From NCBI RefSeq assembly GCF_014837015.1, contig NZ_JACSPT010000007.1:1-64000 (forward strand): a stretch of DNA of 64,000 nt. Reading direction: 5' to 3'. This document shows, in pieces, positions 56,189 to 64,000 of the stretch. How positions within the stretch are numbered: position 1 is the stretch's first letter; each line of letters opens with the position of its first letter. The DNA comes from Acinetobacter pecorum (GTDB lineage: Bacteria > Pseudomonadota > Gammaproteobacteria > Pseudomonadales > Moraxellaceae). The notes beneath the pieces were generated by a model. That model was not told where the DNA came from and did not search any database. It worked only from the letters and a program-made list of their open reading frames with translations. Both the position numbers and the translations under genes were made by a program.

Positions 56189-57673
56189 TTAGCGAATATA
56201 GTGGGTATTAGTTTGCTGGATATAATTAGAAAACTCGTTAATCGAGCCATAACTTTGTAAAAGGGTGGCGAGGGACATGACATATTTATAGGCATTCAAG
56301 GCAGTTTCTGCTTTTAATCCACTCAATATATTCTGTGCATCAATGACCTGTGTCGCCGTACCCATATCTTCTTTAAAGGATAATTGCTGGATACGTAGAT
56401 TTTCCTGGGCCGCCTTTATATTTTTTGCCAAAAGCGTATCGCTCTGCTGCGCACTCACTGCTTCACTATAGGATTTGTAAATCAGGTTTTCAATTTCTTG
56501 CTGAGTACGTGCAGTGAGCAGTTCAGCAGCATAACGTTTAAGTTCAGCAGCCTGAATGTTTTTGTTTTTATCAATCCCGGAAAACAGGTTATAACGGGCA
56601 GCCACTCCTACAATCCAGTTTTCGTTACGATCCAGACTGTATTCTCCAAAAGCAAAGACACTCGGTTTTTTTGCCGCTTCCTGAATTTTTACATTGGTTT
56701 GTGCCAATTGAGTATCTAACCGCATTTTTTGAATCAATGGCGAGTTTTGGCTGAAAGTCTTCAGCAAATGATTTAAGTCCTCAGATTCGGTCTTATTCAC
56801 AAATAAAGGAGTGGTCAGTTCAGTCAGGTTGCCTTGCTGAAGCAGGTTATTCAGCTGAAATAGACTCGCATTTAGATTGGCCTGAGTATTTTGCTGGGCA
56901 CGTTCGGCATCATTGCGTGCCACTTCAAACTGCATGCGCTGGCCTTTGCTGATAAAGCCCTGCTGTTGCATTTTTAAGGCATTCTGATAATGCTGCTGCA
57001 TGGCATTCAGGTTGAATACAGCCGCTGCATGAAGCTGTTTTTGAAGTTGAACATTAAAATAACTCTGAATGAGTTCAAAACGCTGTATATCTTGCTGTTC
57101 TTTGTTGTTTAGCGCACTACGGTTCGCCTGAATGTTGGCAACTTCCTTGGTATTGGCAGTCAGGCCTCCTGTATAAATAGGCATGATGACTGACACTGTA
57201 GGGCGAATGACCTGATCTTCAAGGACTACATTGGAGGTGTCCGGAATCAGGCCGACGCCGCTATGAATAGCATTGTTGACTCCTTCCTGAAGAGGGCCGG
57301 TAATGTCAGGAGGAAGTACGTTCCCAAGATTATCTTCCCACTGGTTGATCTGCCCCGTGACACCTTGGGACAGTACATTTTCCAGATTGTTTTTAAACTG
57401 CTTCAGGGGAATATCTACTTCACTGTGGAAAGCATAGGCACGAACATTGAGATCGACACGAGGCAATCCCAAACCTTTGCTGGCTTCAGCTTCAAGTTGC
57501 GAGGCCTGTTCCAGACTTTGATAGGCCTGACTACTATAAGAAGACTGTAATAATTGTTTTTCGGCTTCTTGAAAACTCAAGGCTTGGGCATATAAATTCA
57601 GACTCGTACACAACAGTCCTGAAAATAATCCGCACCCCAAAAATAATCTGCTTATATCGTTTATCGTATTCAT
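56189..57673 (-). CDS. TolC-like outer-membrane channel protein, first gene of exporter operon
   Basis: A 494-residue protein of the outer-membrane efflux (OEP) family: signal-like N-terminus (FLGCGLFSGLLCTSLNLYAQA), then two repeated helical/OEP halves, with typical runs such as NKEQQDIQRFELIQSYFNVQLQK and RTQQEIENLIYKSYSEAVSAQQS. It forms the trimeric channel of a tripartite exporter. First gene of the operon, followed by the adaptor (its stop overlaps the alternative adaptor start) and the two permeases. Confidence 0.85.
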   Translation of the reverse strand: MNTINDISRLFLGCGLFSGLLCTSLNLYAQALSFQEAEKQLLQSSYSSQAYQSLEQASQLEAEASKGLGLPRVDLNVRAYAFHSEVDIPLKQFKNNLENVLSQGVTGQINQWEDNLGNVLPPDITGPLQEGVNNAIHSGVGLIPDTSNVVLEDQVIRPTVSVIMPIYTGGLTANTKEVANIQANRSALNNKEQQDIQRFELIQSYFNVQLQKQLHAAAVFNLNAMQQHYQNALKMQQQGFISKGQRMQFEVARNDAERAQQNTQANLNASLFQLNNLLQQGNLTELTTPLFVNKTESEDLNHLLKTFSQNSPLIQKMRLDTQLAQTNVKIQEAAKKPSVFAFGEYSLDRNENWIVGVAARYNLFSGIDKNKNIQAAELKRYAAELLTARTQQEIENLIYKSYSEAVSAQQSDTLLAKNIKAAQENLRIQQLSFKEDMGTATQVIDAQNILSGLKAETALNAYKYVMSLATLLQSYGSINEFSNYIQQTNTHYIR

Positions 57674-58199
57674 GAAAGCAAGTTGCCAATTTGAATAAAG
57701 TGAAATTTATTTACTGACATTATAAATCAGTGCCTTATAGCTCAGTCAGTGGCATGGTTGTAATATTGTTTATTTTACAGTTGTCTAGGAAAAGTGCAGG
57801 TTAGTAGGACCTGAATTAATGTGTTGCTAAACTTTTTAAAATTACCATGATTGATATAAAACGCTCATTACTACTATTTGGCCAGTTTTGCTGAGTTACA
57901 GGTTTAACATGCGCAATAGCCAATCTGAAACGATGAACGAAATGATCCATTTTTATCTCACTCATGATTTTCTAATTATTGTGGTTTTATCATAATAGTT
58001 TTATTTTTAAACTCAAACATTTAATTAAAATATGCATCATCAGCAGGATTATTCTTATAAATGGTCAACTTATCTTATGAATCTACATTGTTTTTTTGAC
58101 TGTAATTACAGTTTTGTATTGAAATAATTTTGTGCAAGACCCTGCCAGATATGGTTAAATGCCATCATTTGATTGTGTTTCACTCTGAAAGGAAAAATC
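57674..58199. other. Divergent intergenic region, exporter operon / serC
   Basis: 526 bases without a convincing gene. The perfect 12-base palindrome CTGTAATTACAG lies at 58100-58111, about 90 bases before serC, a position suited to an operator. A 28-codon frame at 57909-57995 is too short to support. The DNA is AT-rich throughout. Confidence 0.5.
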
Positions 58200-59279
58200 A
58201 TGCGCGCGTACAACTTCTGTGCTGGTCCTGCTGCATTACCGACTGCCGTACTTGAAAAAGCTCAAGCTGAAATGCTCGACTGGCATGGCAAAGGTCTTTC
58301 GATCATGGAAATGAGCCACCGTAGTGCAGACTATGTTGCTGTTGCTGAAAAAGCGGAAGCAGACCTACGTAAACTCATGAATATTCCTGAGAACTACAAA
58401 GTATTGTTCTTGCAGGGTGGTGCATCACTACAATTCTCGGCAATTCCATTAAACTTGCTCGGCAAAAATAACAAGGCAGACTATATCGATACTGGTATCT
58501 GGTCTGAAAAAGCCTTGAAAGAAGCGCAACGTTATGGCGATATCAATGTTGTAAAAGCCGGTATTAAAATTGAGGGCAAACATGCCATCAGTGCACAAAG
58601 TGAATGGAACCTGTCTGCAGATGCTGCCTATGTGCACTATGCGGATAACGAAACCATTGGCGGTTTGCAATTCGCATCTATTCCCGAAACAGACAAGCCT
58701 CTAGTTTGCGACTATTCATCTAGCATTTTATCTGCACCATTAGACGTATCTAAATTTGGTGTGATTTATGCAGGTGCACAAAAGAATATCGGGCCTGCCG
58801 GCTTAACACTTGTGATCATTCGCGAAGATTTACTTGATCAGGCCAAACCTGAAATTCCAAGCATCCTGAGATATGCAGATCAGGCAAAAAACGGTTCAAT
58901 GGTGAATACACCATCAACCTATGCATGGTACTTATCGGGGCTGGTATTCGAGTGGCTGCTGGACAATGGCGGTGTAGAAGCCATCCACAAAGTGAACCTT
59001 GAAAAAGCTAACTTACTTTATGGTTACATTGATCAAAGTGATTTCTATGCTAATCCAATCGCAAAAGCGAACCGTTCGATCATGAACGTGCCATTTACCT
59101 TGGCCAATGCAGAGCTAGAGAAACAGTTCCTGAAAGAAGCCGAAGCACAGCATTTATTGAATCTTGCCGGTCACCGTTCAGTAGGTGGTATGCGTGCCAG
59201 TATTTATAACGCTGTTCCACTTGAAGGCGTACAGGCACTGGTGAATTTTATGGATGACTTTGCCAAACGCAATGGTTGA
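58200..59279 (+). CDS. serC: Phosphoserine aminotransferase
   Basis: PLP enzyme that makes 3-phosphoserine in serine synthesis and 4-phosphohydroxythreonine in pyridoxal-phosphate synthesis, the step after PdxB (encoded at 17.7 kb). The 359-residue protein starts MRAYNFCAGPAALP, has the PLP-binding lysine in YAGAQKNIGPAG and the C-terminal segment GHRSVGGMRASIYNA. The ATG at 58200 with AAAGGA upstream was preferred to an in-frame codon at 58173. Monocistronic with a clean terminator. Confidence 0.97.
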   Translation: MRAYNFCAGPAALPTAVLEKAQAEMLDWHGKGLSIMEMSHRSADYVAVAEKAEADLRKLMNIPENYKVLFLQGGASLQFSAIPLNLLGKNNKADYIDTGIWSEKALKEAQRYGDINVVKAGIKIEGKHAISAQSEWNLSADAAYVHYADNETIGGLQFASIPETDKPLVCDYSSSILSAPLDVSKFGVIYAGAQKNIGPAGLTLVIIREDLLDQAKPEIPSILRYADQAKNGSMVNTPSTYAWYLSGLVFEWLLDNGGVEAIHKVNLEKANLLYGYIDQSDFYANPIAKANRSIMNVPFTLANAELEKQFLKEAEAQHLLNLAGHRSVGGMRASIYNAVPLEGVQALVNFMDDFAKRNG

Positions 59280-59291
59280 TCCATGAAACGG

Positions 59292-59318
59292 AAAAACCCA
59301 GCATATGCTGGGTTTTTT
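59292..59318. terminator. Terminator after serC, possibly bidirectional
   Basis: AAAAACCCAGCAT and ATGCTGGGTTTTT form a perfect stem that could end serC on one strand and the small gene at 59334-59474 on the other. Confidence 0.92.
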
Positions 59319-59333
59319 ATGAATTGAATTACT

Positions 59334-59474
59334 TTAGAAAATAAAAGTATGCAGGATGAATCCGCAGATGATCATCCCCAACATGAAAAAAAGGCACGAC
59401 ATCATATCAATATTGTAGCGAGAGCTAAGATGATGCTCGGCCTGTTGTAATGTTTCTTCTTGCACGATTTTCAT
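59334..59474 (-). CDS. Possible small membrane protein, 46 residues
   Basis: On the minus strand an ATG at 59474 opens a 46-codon frame. The product has a polar N-terminal half (MKIVQEETLQQAEHHLSS) and one strongly hydrophobic helix (SCLFFMLGMIICGFILHTF), the plan of many small membrane proteins. It stops just before a perfect bidirectional terminator. No good ribosome-binding site is seen, and the frame is too short for statistics, so this is a candidate only. Confidence 0.35.
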   Translation of the reverse strand: MKIVQEETLQQAEHHLSSRYNIDMMSCLFFMLGMIICGFILHTFIF

Positions 59475-59860
59475 AGATATTTATTGTCCGATCTATTTAT
59501 CGTTAATACTATTTGTTGTGAGTATTTTTATCATAAAAAATTGATTAAATAAAGTACATTCTTGATTAAAGGTCATAAAGTTTCAATTTTTTTAAAATGT
59601 CAGATTTGCACGACAATAAATTATATTGATGATAAATCAATTGCTTATTTTTACGGAATTTTAAAGGTTATTTAAAGATTTAAAATAAGTTATTTGAATT
59701 TAAAAATGTGGATAACCGGATTTTTAATCAGTTTAAATACCAGACAGATAAACGAGTAAATCTGTATAAAAAATAGTCATAAATTAAAGTGACAAATAAA
59801 AATATAAATAGATTAAAAGAAGATACGCATCTAAATGAGTATCTCCCTTGTAGGCTGAAT
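59475..59860. other. AT-rich non-coding region
   Basis: No gene is visible in these 386 bases. They are very AT-rich and contain the likely terminator of the next minus-strand gene at 59821-59844. Nothing else stands out. Confidence 0.5.
59821..59844 (-). terminator. Terminator of the hypothetical gene at 59861
   Basis: AGATACTCAT and ATGCGTATCT pair with one mismatch on the minus strand, 17 bases past the stop codon, with a T-rich run beyond. Confidence 0.6.
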
Positions 59861-60793
59861 TCAGGTTGCTTTGCTGTAGATACTGGCCTGGATCCATAAG
59901 TTGCCACGGATATACTGGCCAATTTCAAAATTCTTATACTCTGCGTTGCGTGTTGCAATGCGGATCAGGGTTGCAGGCTGGCCTTCGTCATGAATCAGGG
60001 TGACATCATATAGGGTATAGTCCTGATCCATAAACTGCATGCTAGTTTTACCGACGATATTGCCTTGGAACCAGGCTTCATCTTCCTGTCCCAGGGTTTC
60101 GCCATAGAGATAGGCCACCATTTTAGAAAAATCTACAGTGACAGATTCTTTATCTTCTTCTGATTGCGGCTGCCAGGCATCAATCTGTTCCTGCAAATTA
60201 TCAGGGGCTATGCCATTATTGCCAGCCAGAATAGCATTCAAGGCGCGGTGATGTTTGATTGAAGCTGGATCATCAACCACCAGATGCTCATGATCTGAGA
60301 CTGTTTCAAGTTCATAGGCCCAGGCGTTCAGATTTACCACATAGAGCTGATCTTTTTCATAACAGAGATGATTAACGCTATACAGGTTATCGAAAGCATA
60401 AATAATGTTGTTAGCACCCAGATTCAAGCGTAATACAGCTTGAGTATTGGATTTACAGCTAATAATCCGGTCAATCGTGGCTTTCACCTGATAAGGGCTA
60501 TCAAAACAGGGGAATGCAGTTTTTACGGCTTGAGGTTTATTATTTTCAACGGCAATCACTTGACTTAATTGTACTGGTGCTTTGCTCGGTCCCTGGATCA
60601 GCCAGGTCTCTGTATCCATATCACATTCTTGTGTACAAAGGCCCATCGGCATGATTGGTTCATCAAGAGCTTTGCCTAACCACTGTGGTACATCTGTGCC
60701 AGGATTGTCGGTGAGCAAGGTCCAGTGTTCGACATGACTACCGAAATTTTGATCATCAATGGTGATGATCTCTGGGCTATTCTGATTTTTCAT
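59861..60793 (-). CDS. Hypothetical protein, 310 residues
   Basis: I do not recognise a family. The protein is acidic, with no signal peptide or membrane helix, and reads like a soluble beta-rich protein: an N-terminal part with CTQECDMDTETW, a middle with LRLNLGANNIIYAFDNLYSVN, and a C-terminal part with GNIVGKTSMQFMDQDYTLYDVTLIHDEG followed by IRIATRNAEY. It could have two related beta-sheet halves, but I cannot assign a fold. The ATG at 60793 was chosen over a GTG at 60799. It is monocistronic. Confidence 0.7.
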   Translation of the reverse strand: MKNQNSPEIITIDDQNFGSHVEHWTLLTDNPGTDVPQWLGKALDEPIMPMGLCTQECDMDTETWLIQGPSKAPVQLSQVIAVENNKPQAVKTAFPCFDSPYQVKATIDRIISCKSNTQAVLRLNLGANNIIYAFDNLYSVNHLCYEKDQLYVVNLNAWAYELETVSDHEHLVVDDPASIKHHRALNAILAGNNGIAPDNLQEQIDAWQPQSEEDKESVTVDFSKMVAYLYGETLGQEDEAWFQGNIVGKTSMQFMDQDYTLYDVTLIHDEGQPATLIRIATRNAEYKNFEIGQYIRGNLWIQASIYSKAT

Positions 60794-61027
60794 ATGCACA
60801 ATTGATCTTGGATGATATATCTGTAGTTAATCGAGGGTCATTGCAATTTTTCAAGTCAATTGAATGAATTTTAAAATTAAAATAAGCATCTGGTGAATTC
60901 AAGCTTTTCCCATATGAATTACAATAGTTTTACCAATCATATACTTATTTAAAATATACAAGCCAGATCTCAGGAAAATGAAGTGATTTAATCATCAACC
61001 TGATCCTTCCAATTTGCTAGAATAACC

Positions 61028-61528
61028 ATGATTTATACTTTAATGGAAAGCCCTGTGTTGCCATTTAAACTTTGGGTCGATGCCGATGCACTGCCCCGTA
61101 TTCTGCGAGATGTAATTATTCGTGCTTCGGATCGCTATCAGCTTGAAGTCACTTTTGTGGCTAACCAGCCGGTAGGTATTACCCCTTCGGTGAGGATTAA
61201 TTCGATTCAGGTGATGAGCGGAGCAGATGCTGCAGATAAGGAAATTATTTCGCGCATGAAAAAGCATGATATCGTCATGACCCAAGATATTCCCTTGGCT
61301 GCAGAAGTGATTGAAAAAGGCGGAATTGCGATTCATCCCCGGGGGGAAATTTATACCACCGACAATGTCAAAGCGCGTTTACATCTGCGTGATTTTATGG
61401 ACAGCTTGCGCGGCGCTGGCGTGCAGACTGGCGGTCCGCCACCGATTTCAGAACGGGATAAACGCGAATTTTCCAGCGCACTCGATCAGACCATCCAAAA
61501 ACAAAAACGCAAAACTTCTGCACTTTAA
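61028..61528 (+). CDS. YaiI/YqxD family protein (DUF188, UPF0178)
   Basis: A 166-residue protein of the YaiI/YqxD family, related to PIN-type nuclease folds; its role is unknown. The family opening [20 protein letters not shown] and the later [25 protein letters not shown] are clear. The start is uncertain: ATG at 61028, ATG at 61043 and a TTG further on with GGAAAG upstream are all in frame. It lies 21 bases before the EamA transporter gene and may share its transcript. Confidence 0.85.
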   Translation: MIYTLMESPVLPFKLWVDADALPRILRDVIIRASDRYQLEVTFVANQPVGITPSVRINSIQVMSGADAADKEIISRMKKHDIVMTQDIPLAAEVIEKGGIAIHPRGEIYTTDNVKARLHLRDFMDSLRGAGVQTGGPPPISERDKREFSSALDQTIQKQKRKTSAL

Positions 61529-61549
61529 GCCTTATTCAGAGTGACTCAC

Positions 61550-62464
61550 ATGCCCACACAAACCAATATGATTGCCACCTATCTTCTATTGGTTTTTATC
61601 TGGGCAACGACGCCACTTGCGATTGTCTGGAGTGTGACAGACCTGCATCCGCTCTGGGCCTTGGCATTACGCTTTTTTCTGGCTTTGCCTTTTGCATTTG
61701 CTCTATTGTGGCTGTTTAAAACCCGTTTTCCCTTAGATAAATTATCCATGCACAGTTATCTGGCTGGTGCATGCAGTTTTATCGGATCACAGATTTTCAC
61801 TTATCTTGCAACCGACTATTTGAGTTCAGGTATTATCGCCTTGATGTTCGGTCTGGCACCAATCATGACCGGATTAATTGGCCGCTTTGTGTTTCAGCTC
61901 AAGCTGTATGCTTCACAGTGGAGTGGTATGGCGATTGCCTTGCTGGGCCTGGGGATTATCTGTGTCGGCGGGAAGGATCAGCATATTCAGCCGATCGGGA
62001 TTGGCCTGATGTTGCTCAGTGTTTTTATTTACTGTGCTTCTATGTTCTGGGTGAAAAAAGTCAATGCCCCTTTAGAGCCTATGGCGCAGGCTGCCGGCTC
62101 TATTGCGGTTTCAGCGGGCATGGCCTGTGCCATGTTGCCATTTATCTGGCAATTTGCACCGACCCAGATTCCGCAGGCTAAGTCGCTGATTGGACTTGGT
62201 TATGCTGTCATCATGGCTTCCTTAATTGCTATGTTCTGCTATTTTAAGCTGGTACAGAAAATCAAGGCGACGACTTTGTCATTGACCACCGTGTTGACGC
62301 CGATGCTGGCATTAGTTGTCGGCGTGATTTTAAATAGCGAGAAATTATCGGGTGGAGCGGCCTTGGGTATAGTCATCTTACTGGCTGGTTTGTTGCTATA
62401 TTTTTCCAGAGAAATTAAAGCGAGCTATAATGCTCGCCTTACATCGTCTCATCGTACTGACTAA
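61550..62464 (+). CDS. DMT-superfamily transporter (EamA family)
   Basis: A 304-residue inner-membrane protein with about ten helices in two EamA repeats (LLVFIWATTPLAIVW at the start of the first; GIGLMLLSVFIYCASMFWVKK opens the second). Members export amino acids, metabolites or drugs; the substrate cannot be inferred. I chose the ATG at 61550 rather than the GTG at 61541. It converges with the PilZ gene, 18 bases away. Confidence 0.85.
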   Translation: MPTQTNMIATYLLLVFIWATTPLAIVWSVTDLHPLWALALRFFLALPFAFALLWLFKTRFPLDKLSMHSYLAGACSFIGSQIFTYLATDYLSSGIIALMFGLAPIMTGLIGRFVFQLKLYASQWSGMAIALLGLGIICVGGKDQHIQPIGIGLMLLSVFIYCASMFWVKKVNAPLEPMAQAAGSIAVSAGMACAMLPFIWQFAPTQIPQAKSLIGLGYAVIMASLIAMFCYFKLVQKIKATTLSLTTVLTPMLALVVGVILNSEKLSGGAALGIVILLAGLLLYFSREIKASYNARLTSSHRTD

Positions 62465-62482
62465 AGTAACTGACCTGATGAT

Positions 62483-63046
62483 TTAAGCGAGGTGAGCTTT
62501 GACGCATTCGCCCAGCTTGACGCGGTCTTGCGGATGCATGGTAATAAAATAAGCACCGATCCGATATTTGCCATTTTCTTCTTCACGACTGTAAACCACC
62601 TGGGCAGTGGCAGCAATATGGAAGAAATTTTCCGGATGGCTTAAAGTCACATGCAGATAGGTGCCTTCAGCGATAGGGCGGTCATTAAAAAAGCTAAAAC
62701 CGGTTTCCGAAAAATTCACCTGTTCTGGCACAGGTAACATGCTTTGTACAATTGCGTCATACAAAGACCCGGTAATAAGGTTTAATTTTTGATTAAATAA
62801 GGATAAGATTCGAGCAATTTGTTGATCTTTTTCAGATAATTGTTCTAATTCGTAGTTAACCGCATGATCAAATTGATCTAGTTCTGCAAGTAGTAGAAAA
62901 TAGCGGGGCAAGACGAAATTAGGATCGTAAGGATCATTCAAGGCAACATCATCGGAAATAATCTGATAATTAATTCGTAAGGCAGCATCGATTCGAGACA
63001 TGACGCGTCTTTCCGCAAATCCGTTTGGATGCTGTACATTTTCCAT
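62483..63046 (-). CDS. PilZ-domain protein
   Basis: A 187-residue protein. The N-terminal half is helical (DQFDHAVNYELEQLSEKDQQIARIL) and the C-terminal half resembles a PilZ domain (about 95-187), with the SETGFSFF motif in place of the usual D/NxSxxG; the upstream RxxxR c-di-GMP-binding motif is not clearly seen. Without it, direct c-di-GMP binding is doubtful. It is divergently transcribed from lolC. Confidence 0.68.
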   Translation of the reverse strand: MENVQHPNGFAERRVMSRIDAALRINYQIISDDVALNDPYDPNFVLPRYFLLLAELDQFDHAVNYELEQLSEKDQQIARILSLFNQKLNLITGSLYDAIVQSMLPVPEQVNFSETGFSFFNDRPIAEGTYLHVTLSHPENFFHIAATAQVVYSREEENGKYRIGAYFITMHPQDRVKLGECVKAHLA

Positions 63047-63072
63047 AATTTATTACCTCGGACTAGATGGTT

Positions 63073-64000
63073 ATGTTCAAACCAATCTCGCTGTATATAG
63101 GGTTGAAATATACTCGCGCACGGCGTAGTAACCACTTCATTTCTTTTATCGCATTGGTCTCAATGATCGGCCTCACACTCGGTGTGGCAGTTCTCATTAC
63201 AGTCTTGTCTGTGATGAATGGTTTTGACCGAGAATTAAAGAATCGTGTCTTAGGAATGATTCCCCAAGCGACTGTTTCCTCAACACAAATTTTAACAAAT
63301 TGGCCAGAACTTGCAAAGCAAATTGAAGGACATAAACATGTCCAGGGGGTTGCACCTTTTACCCAGTTACAAGGAATGCTGACTGCCCAAGGCCAGGTTG
63401 CCGGCATTATGGTCAGCGGGATTGAGCCCGAGTATGAGAAAAAAGTATCAATCATACAAAACCATATGGTTGAGGGCAGTATTGACAGCCTGAAAAAAGG
63501 TGAATTCGGTATTGTTTTGGGCAAGCAAATGGCTGATGCCATGGGCGTCGGTTTAAACGACAATATTACCTTGGTTCTGCCAGAAGCGACTCCTTCACCA
63601 GCCGGTGTGGTCCCGCGTTTTAAACGTTTTAAAGTGGTGGGAATTTTCAGTATCGGGGCTGAAGTTGACTCGATGATGGGTTATATCGCTTTAAATGATG
63701 CGTCAACTTTACTGCGTCTGCCGGATGGTGCGCAGGGTGTGCGTCTGAAACTGGATGATATTTTCCTGGCACCACAAGTGTCTCAGGAAATCGTACGCGA
63801 TTTACCGGCGAATTTCTATGCTTCGGACTGGACTTATACCCATGGTAATCTGTTCAGCGCGATTCAGATGGAAAAAGCCATGGTCAGCCTGCTTTTATTC
63901 CTGATTGTGCTGGTAGCGGCATTTAATATTGTGTCTTCACTGGTGATGGTAGTGACGGATAAAAAATCGGACATTGCTATTTTACGGACTTTGGGTGCTT
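63073..64000 (+). CDS. lolC: Lipoprotein-releasing system permease LolC (partial)
   Basis: Inner-membrane permease of the LolCDE ABC complex, which extracts outer-membrane lipoproteins and passes them to LolA. The visible ~309 residues start MFKPISLYIGLKYTRARR, have the first membrane helix (FIALVSMIGLTLGVAVLITVLSVMNGF), the periplasmic MacB-like domain with LGMIPQATVS typical of LolC, and reach the next helix (LLLFLIVLVAAFNIV) and DKKSDIAILRTLG. The gene is cut by the window end. An in-frame ATG at 63067 is an alternative start. lolD is expected next. Confidence 0.93.
   Translation, partial: MFKPISLYIGLKYTRARRSNHFISFIALVSMIGLTLGVAVLITVLSVMNGFDRELKNRVLGMIPQATVSSTQILTNWPELAKQIEGHKHVQGVAPFTQLQGMLTAQGQVAGIMVSGIEPEYEKKVSIIQNHMVEGSIDSLKKGEFGIVLGKQMADAMGVGLNDNITLVLPEATPSPAGVVPRFKRFKVVGIFSIGAEVDSMMGYIALNDASTLLRLPDGAQGVRLKLDDIFLAPQVSQEIVRDLPANFYASDWTYTHGNLFSAIQMEKAMVSLLLFLIVLVAAFNIVSSLVMVVTDKKSDIAILRTLGA

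Noticed and set aside
57909-57995. 28-codon open frame before serC with a weak ACAGG upstream
   Set aside because: Too short to support, and the hydrophobic end is only seven or eight residues long.
1-64000. Insertion sequences, prophage, CRISPR arrays or rRNA genes
   Set aside because: No transposase, integrase other than XerC, spaced direct repeats or rRNA sequence is visible anywhere in the window.

Overview
The window is a stretch of ordinary chromosome from a gammaproteobacterium of the family Moraxellaceae, almost certainly an Acinetobacter species. The protein sequences point there: a long ~530-residue isocitrate lyase, the GyrA sequence, the lptM-lysA-dapF-hydrolase-xerC order, an ahcY-metF pair, and moderate-to-low GC with AT-rich intergenic DNA. 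It carries about 54 genes on both strands and two identical tRNA-Ser genes. I see no insertion sequence, prophage, integron or CRISPR array, so this is core rather than accessory DNA.

Layout. 1-10.8 kb: isocitrate lyase (aceA), two tandem paralogous RND efflux pumps without adaptor or outer-membrane genes, an MgtE Mg2+ transporter and a DUF4112 membrane protein. 10.9-16.5 kb: HtpX protease, two lytic transglycosylases, ttcA and an SCP2 protein; the ttcA upstream region (12.9-13.4 kb) holds a cluster of DnaA-box-like sites and many inverted repeats. 16.5-23.4 kb: greB, two tRNA-Ser(UGA) genes each with its own promoter and terminator, pdxB-epmA, cca and maeB. 23.5-30.2 kb: a PAS/GGDEF/EAL signalling protein with a degenerate GGDEF site, rsmE, metF and ahcY; ahcY has a well-formed S-adenosylhomocysteine riboswitch in its leader. 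30.2-38 kb: a Sel1-repeat protein, a Fur-box-preceded DUF3649-PepSY-DUF3325 operon, a Tim44-like protein, radA and an alanine/glycine:Na+ symporter. 38.3-44.5 kb: a CycA-type permease, then lptM-lysA-dapF-hydrolase-xerC and a small unknown. 44.7-49 kb: an Lrp-type regulator divergent from a LysE exporter, etfBA and an unknown membrane protein. 49.3-52.8 kb: gyrA with a large unusual insertion, and a small lipoprotein. 52.8-57.7 kb: a four-gene tripartite exporter operon (TolC-like, HlyD-like, two ABC-2 permeases) with no ATPase gene. 58.2-64 kb: serC, a possible 46-residue membrane protein, an unknown 310-residue protein, a YaiI/YqxD protein, an EamA transporter, a PilZ protein, and the first part of lolC, cut by the window end.

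How the genes fit together. Several groups belong to one process: ahcY and metF serve the activated-methyl cycle and appear to be sensed by the SAH riboswitch; lysA and dapF give lysine and meso-diaminopimelate; pdxB and serC, far apart here, both belong to the pyridoxal-phosphate route; aceA and maeB belong to acetate and C4-acid metabolism; alsT and cycA, divergently arranged, both take up small neutral amino acids. The items most worth a second look are the ~90-residue insertion in the GyrA C-terminal domain, the DnaA-box cluster before ttcA, the terminator hairpin that also covers the cca ribosome-binding site, the SAH riboswitch, and the exporter operon lacking an ATPase. I did not find a clear, wholly new multi-gene system.
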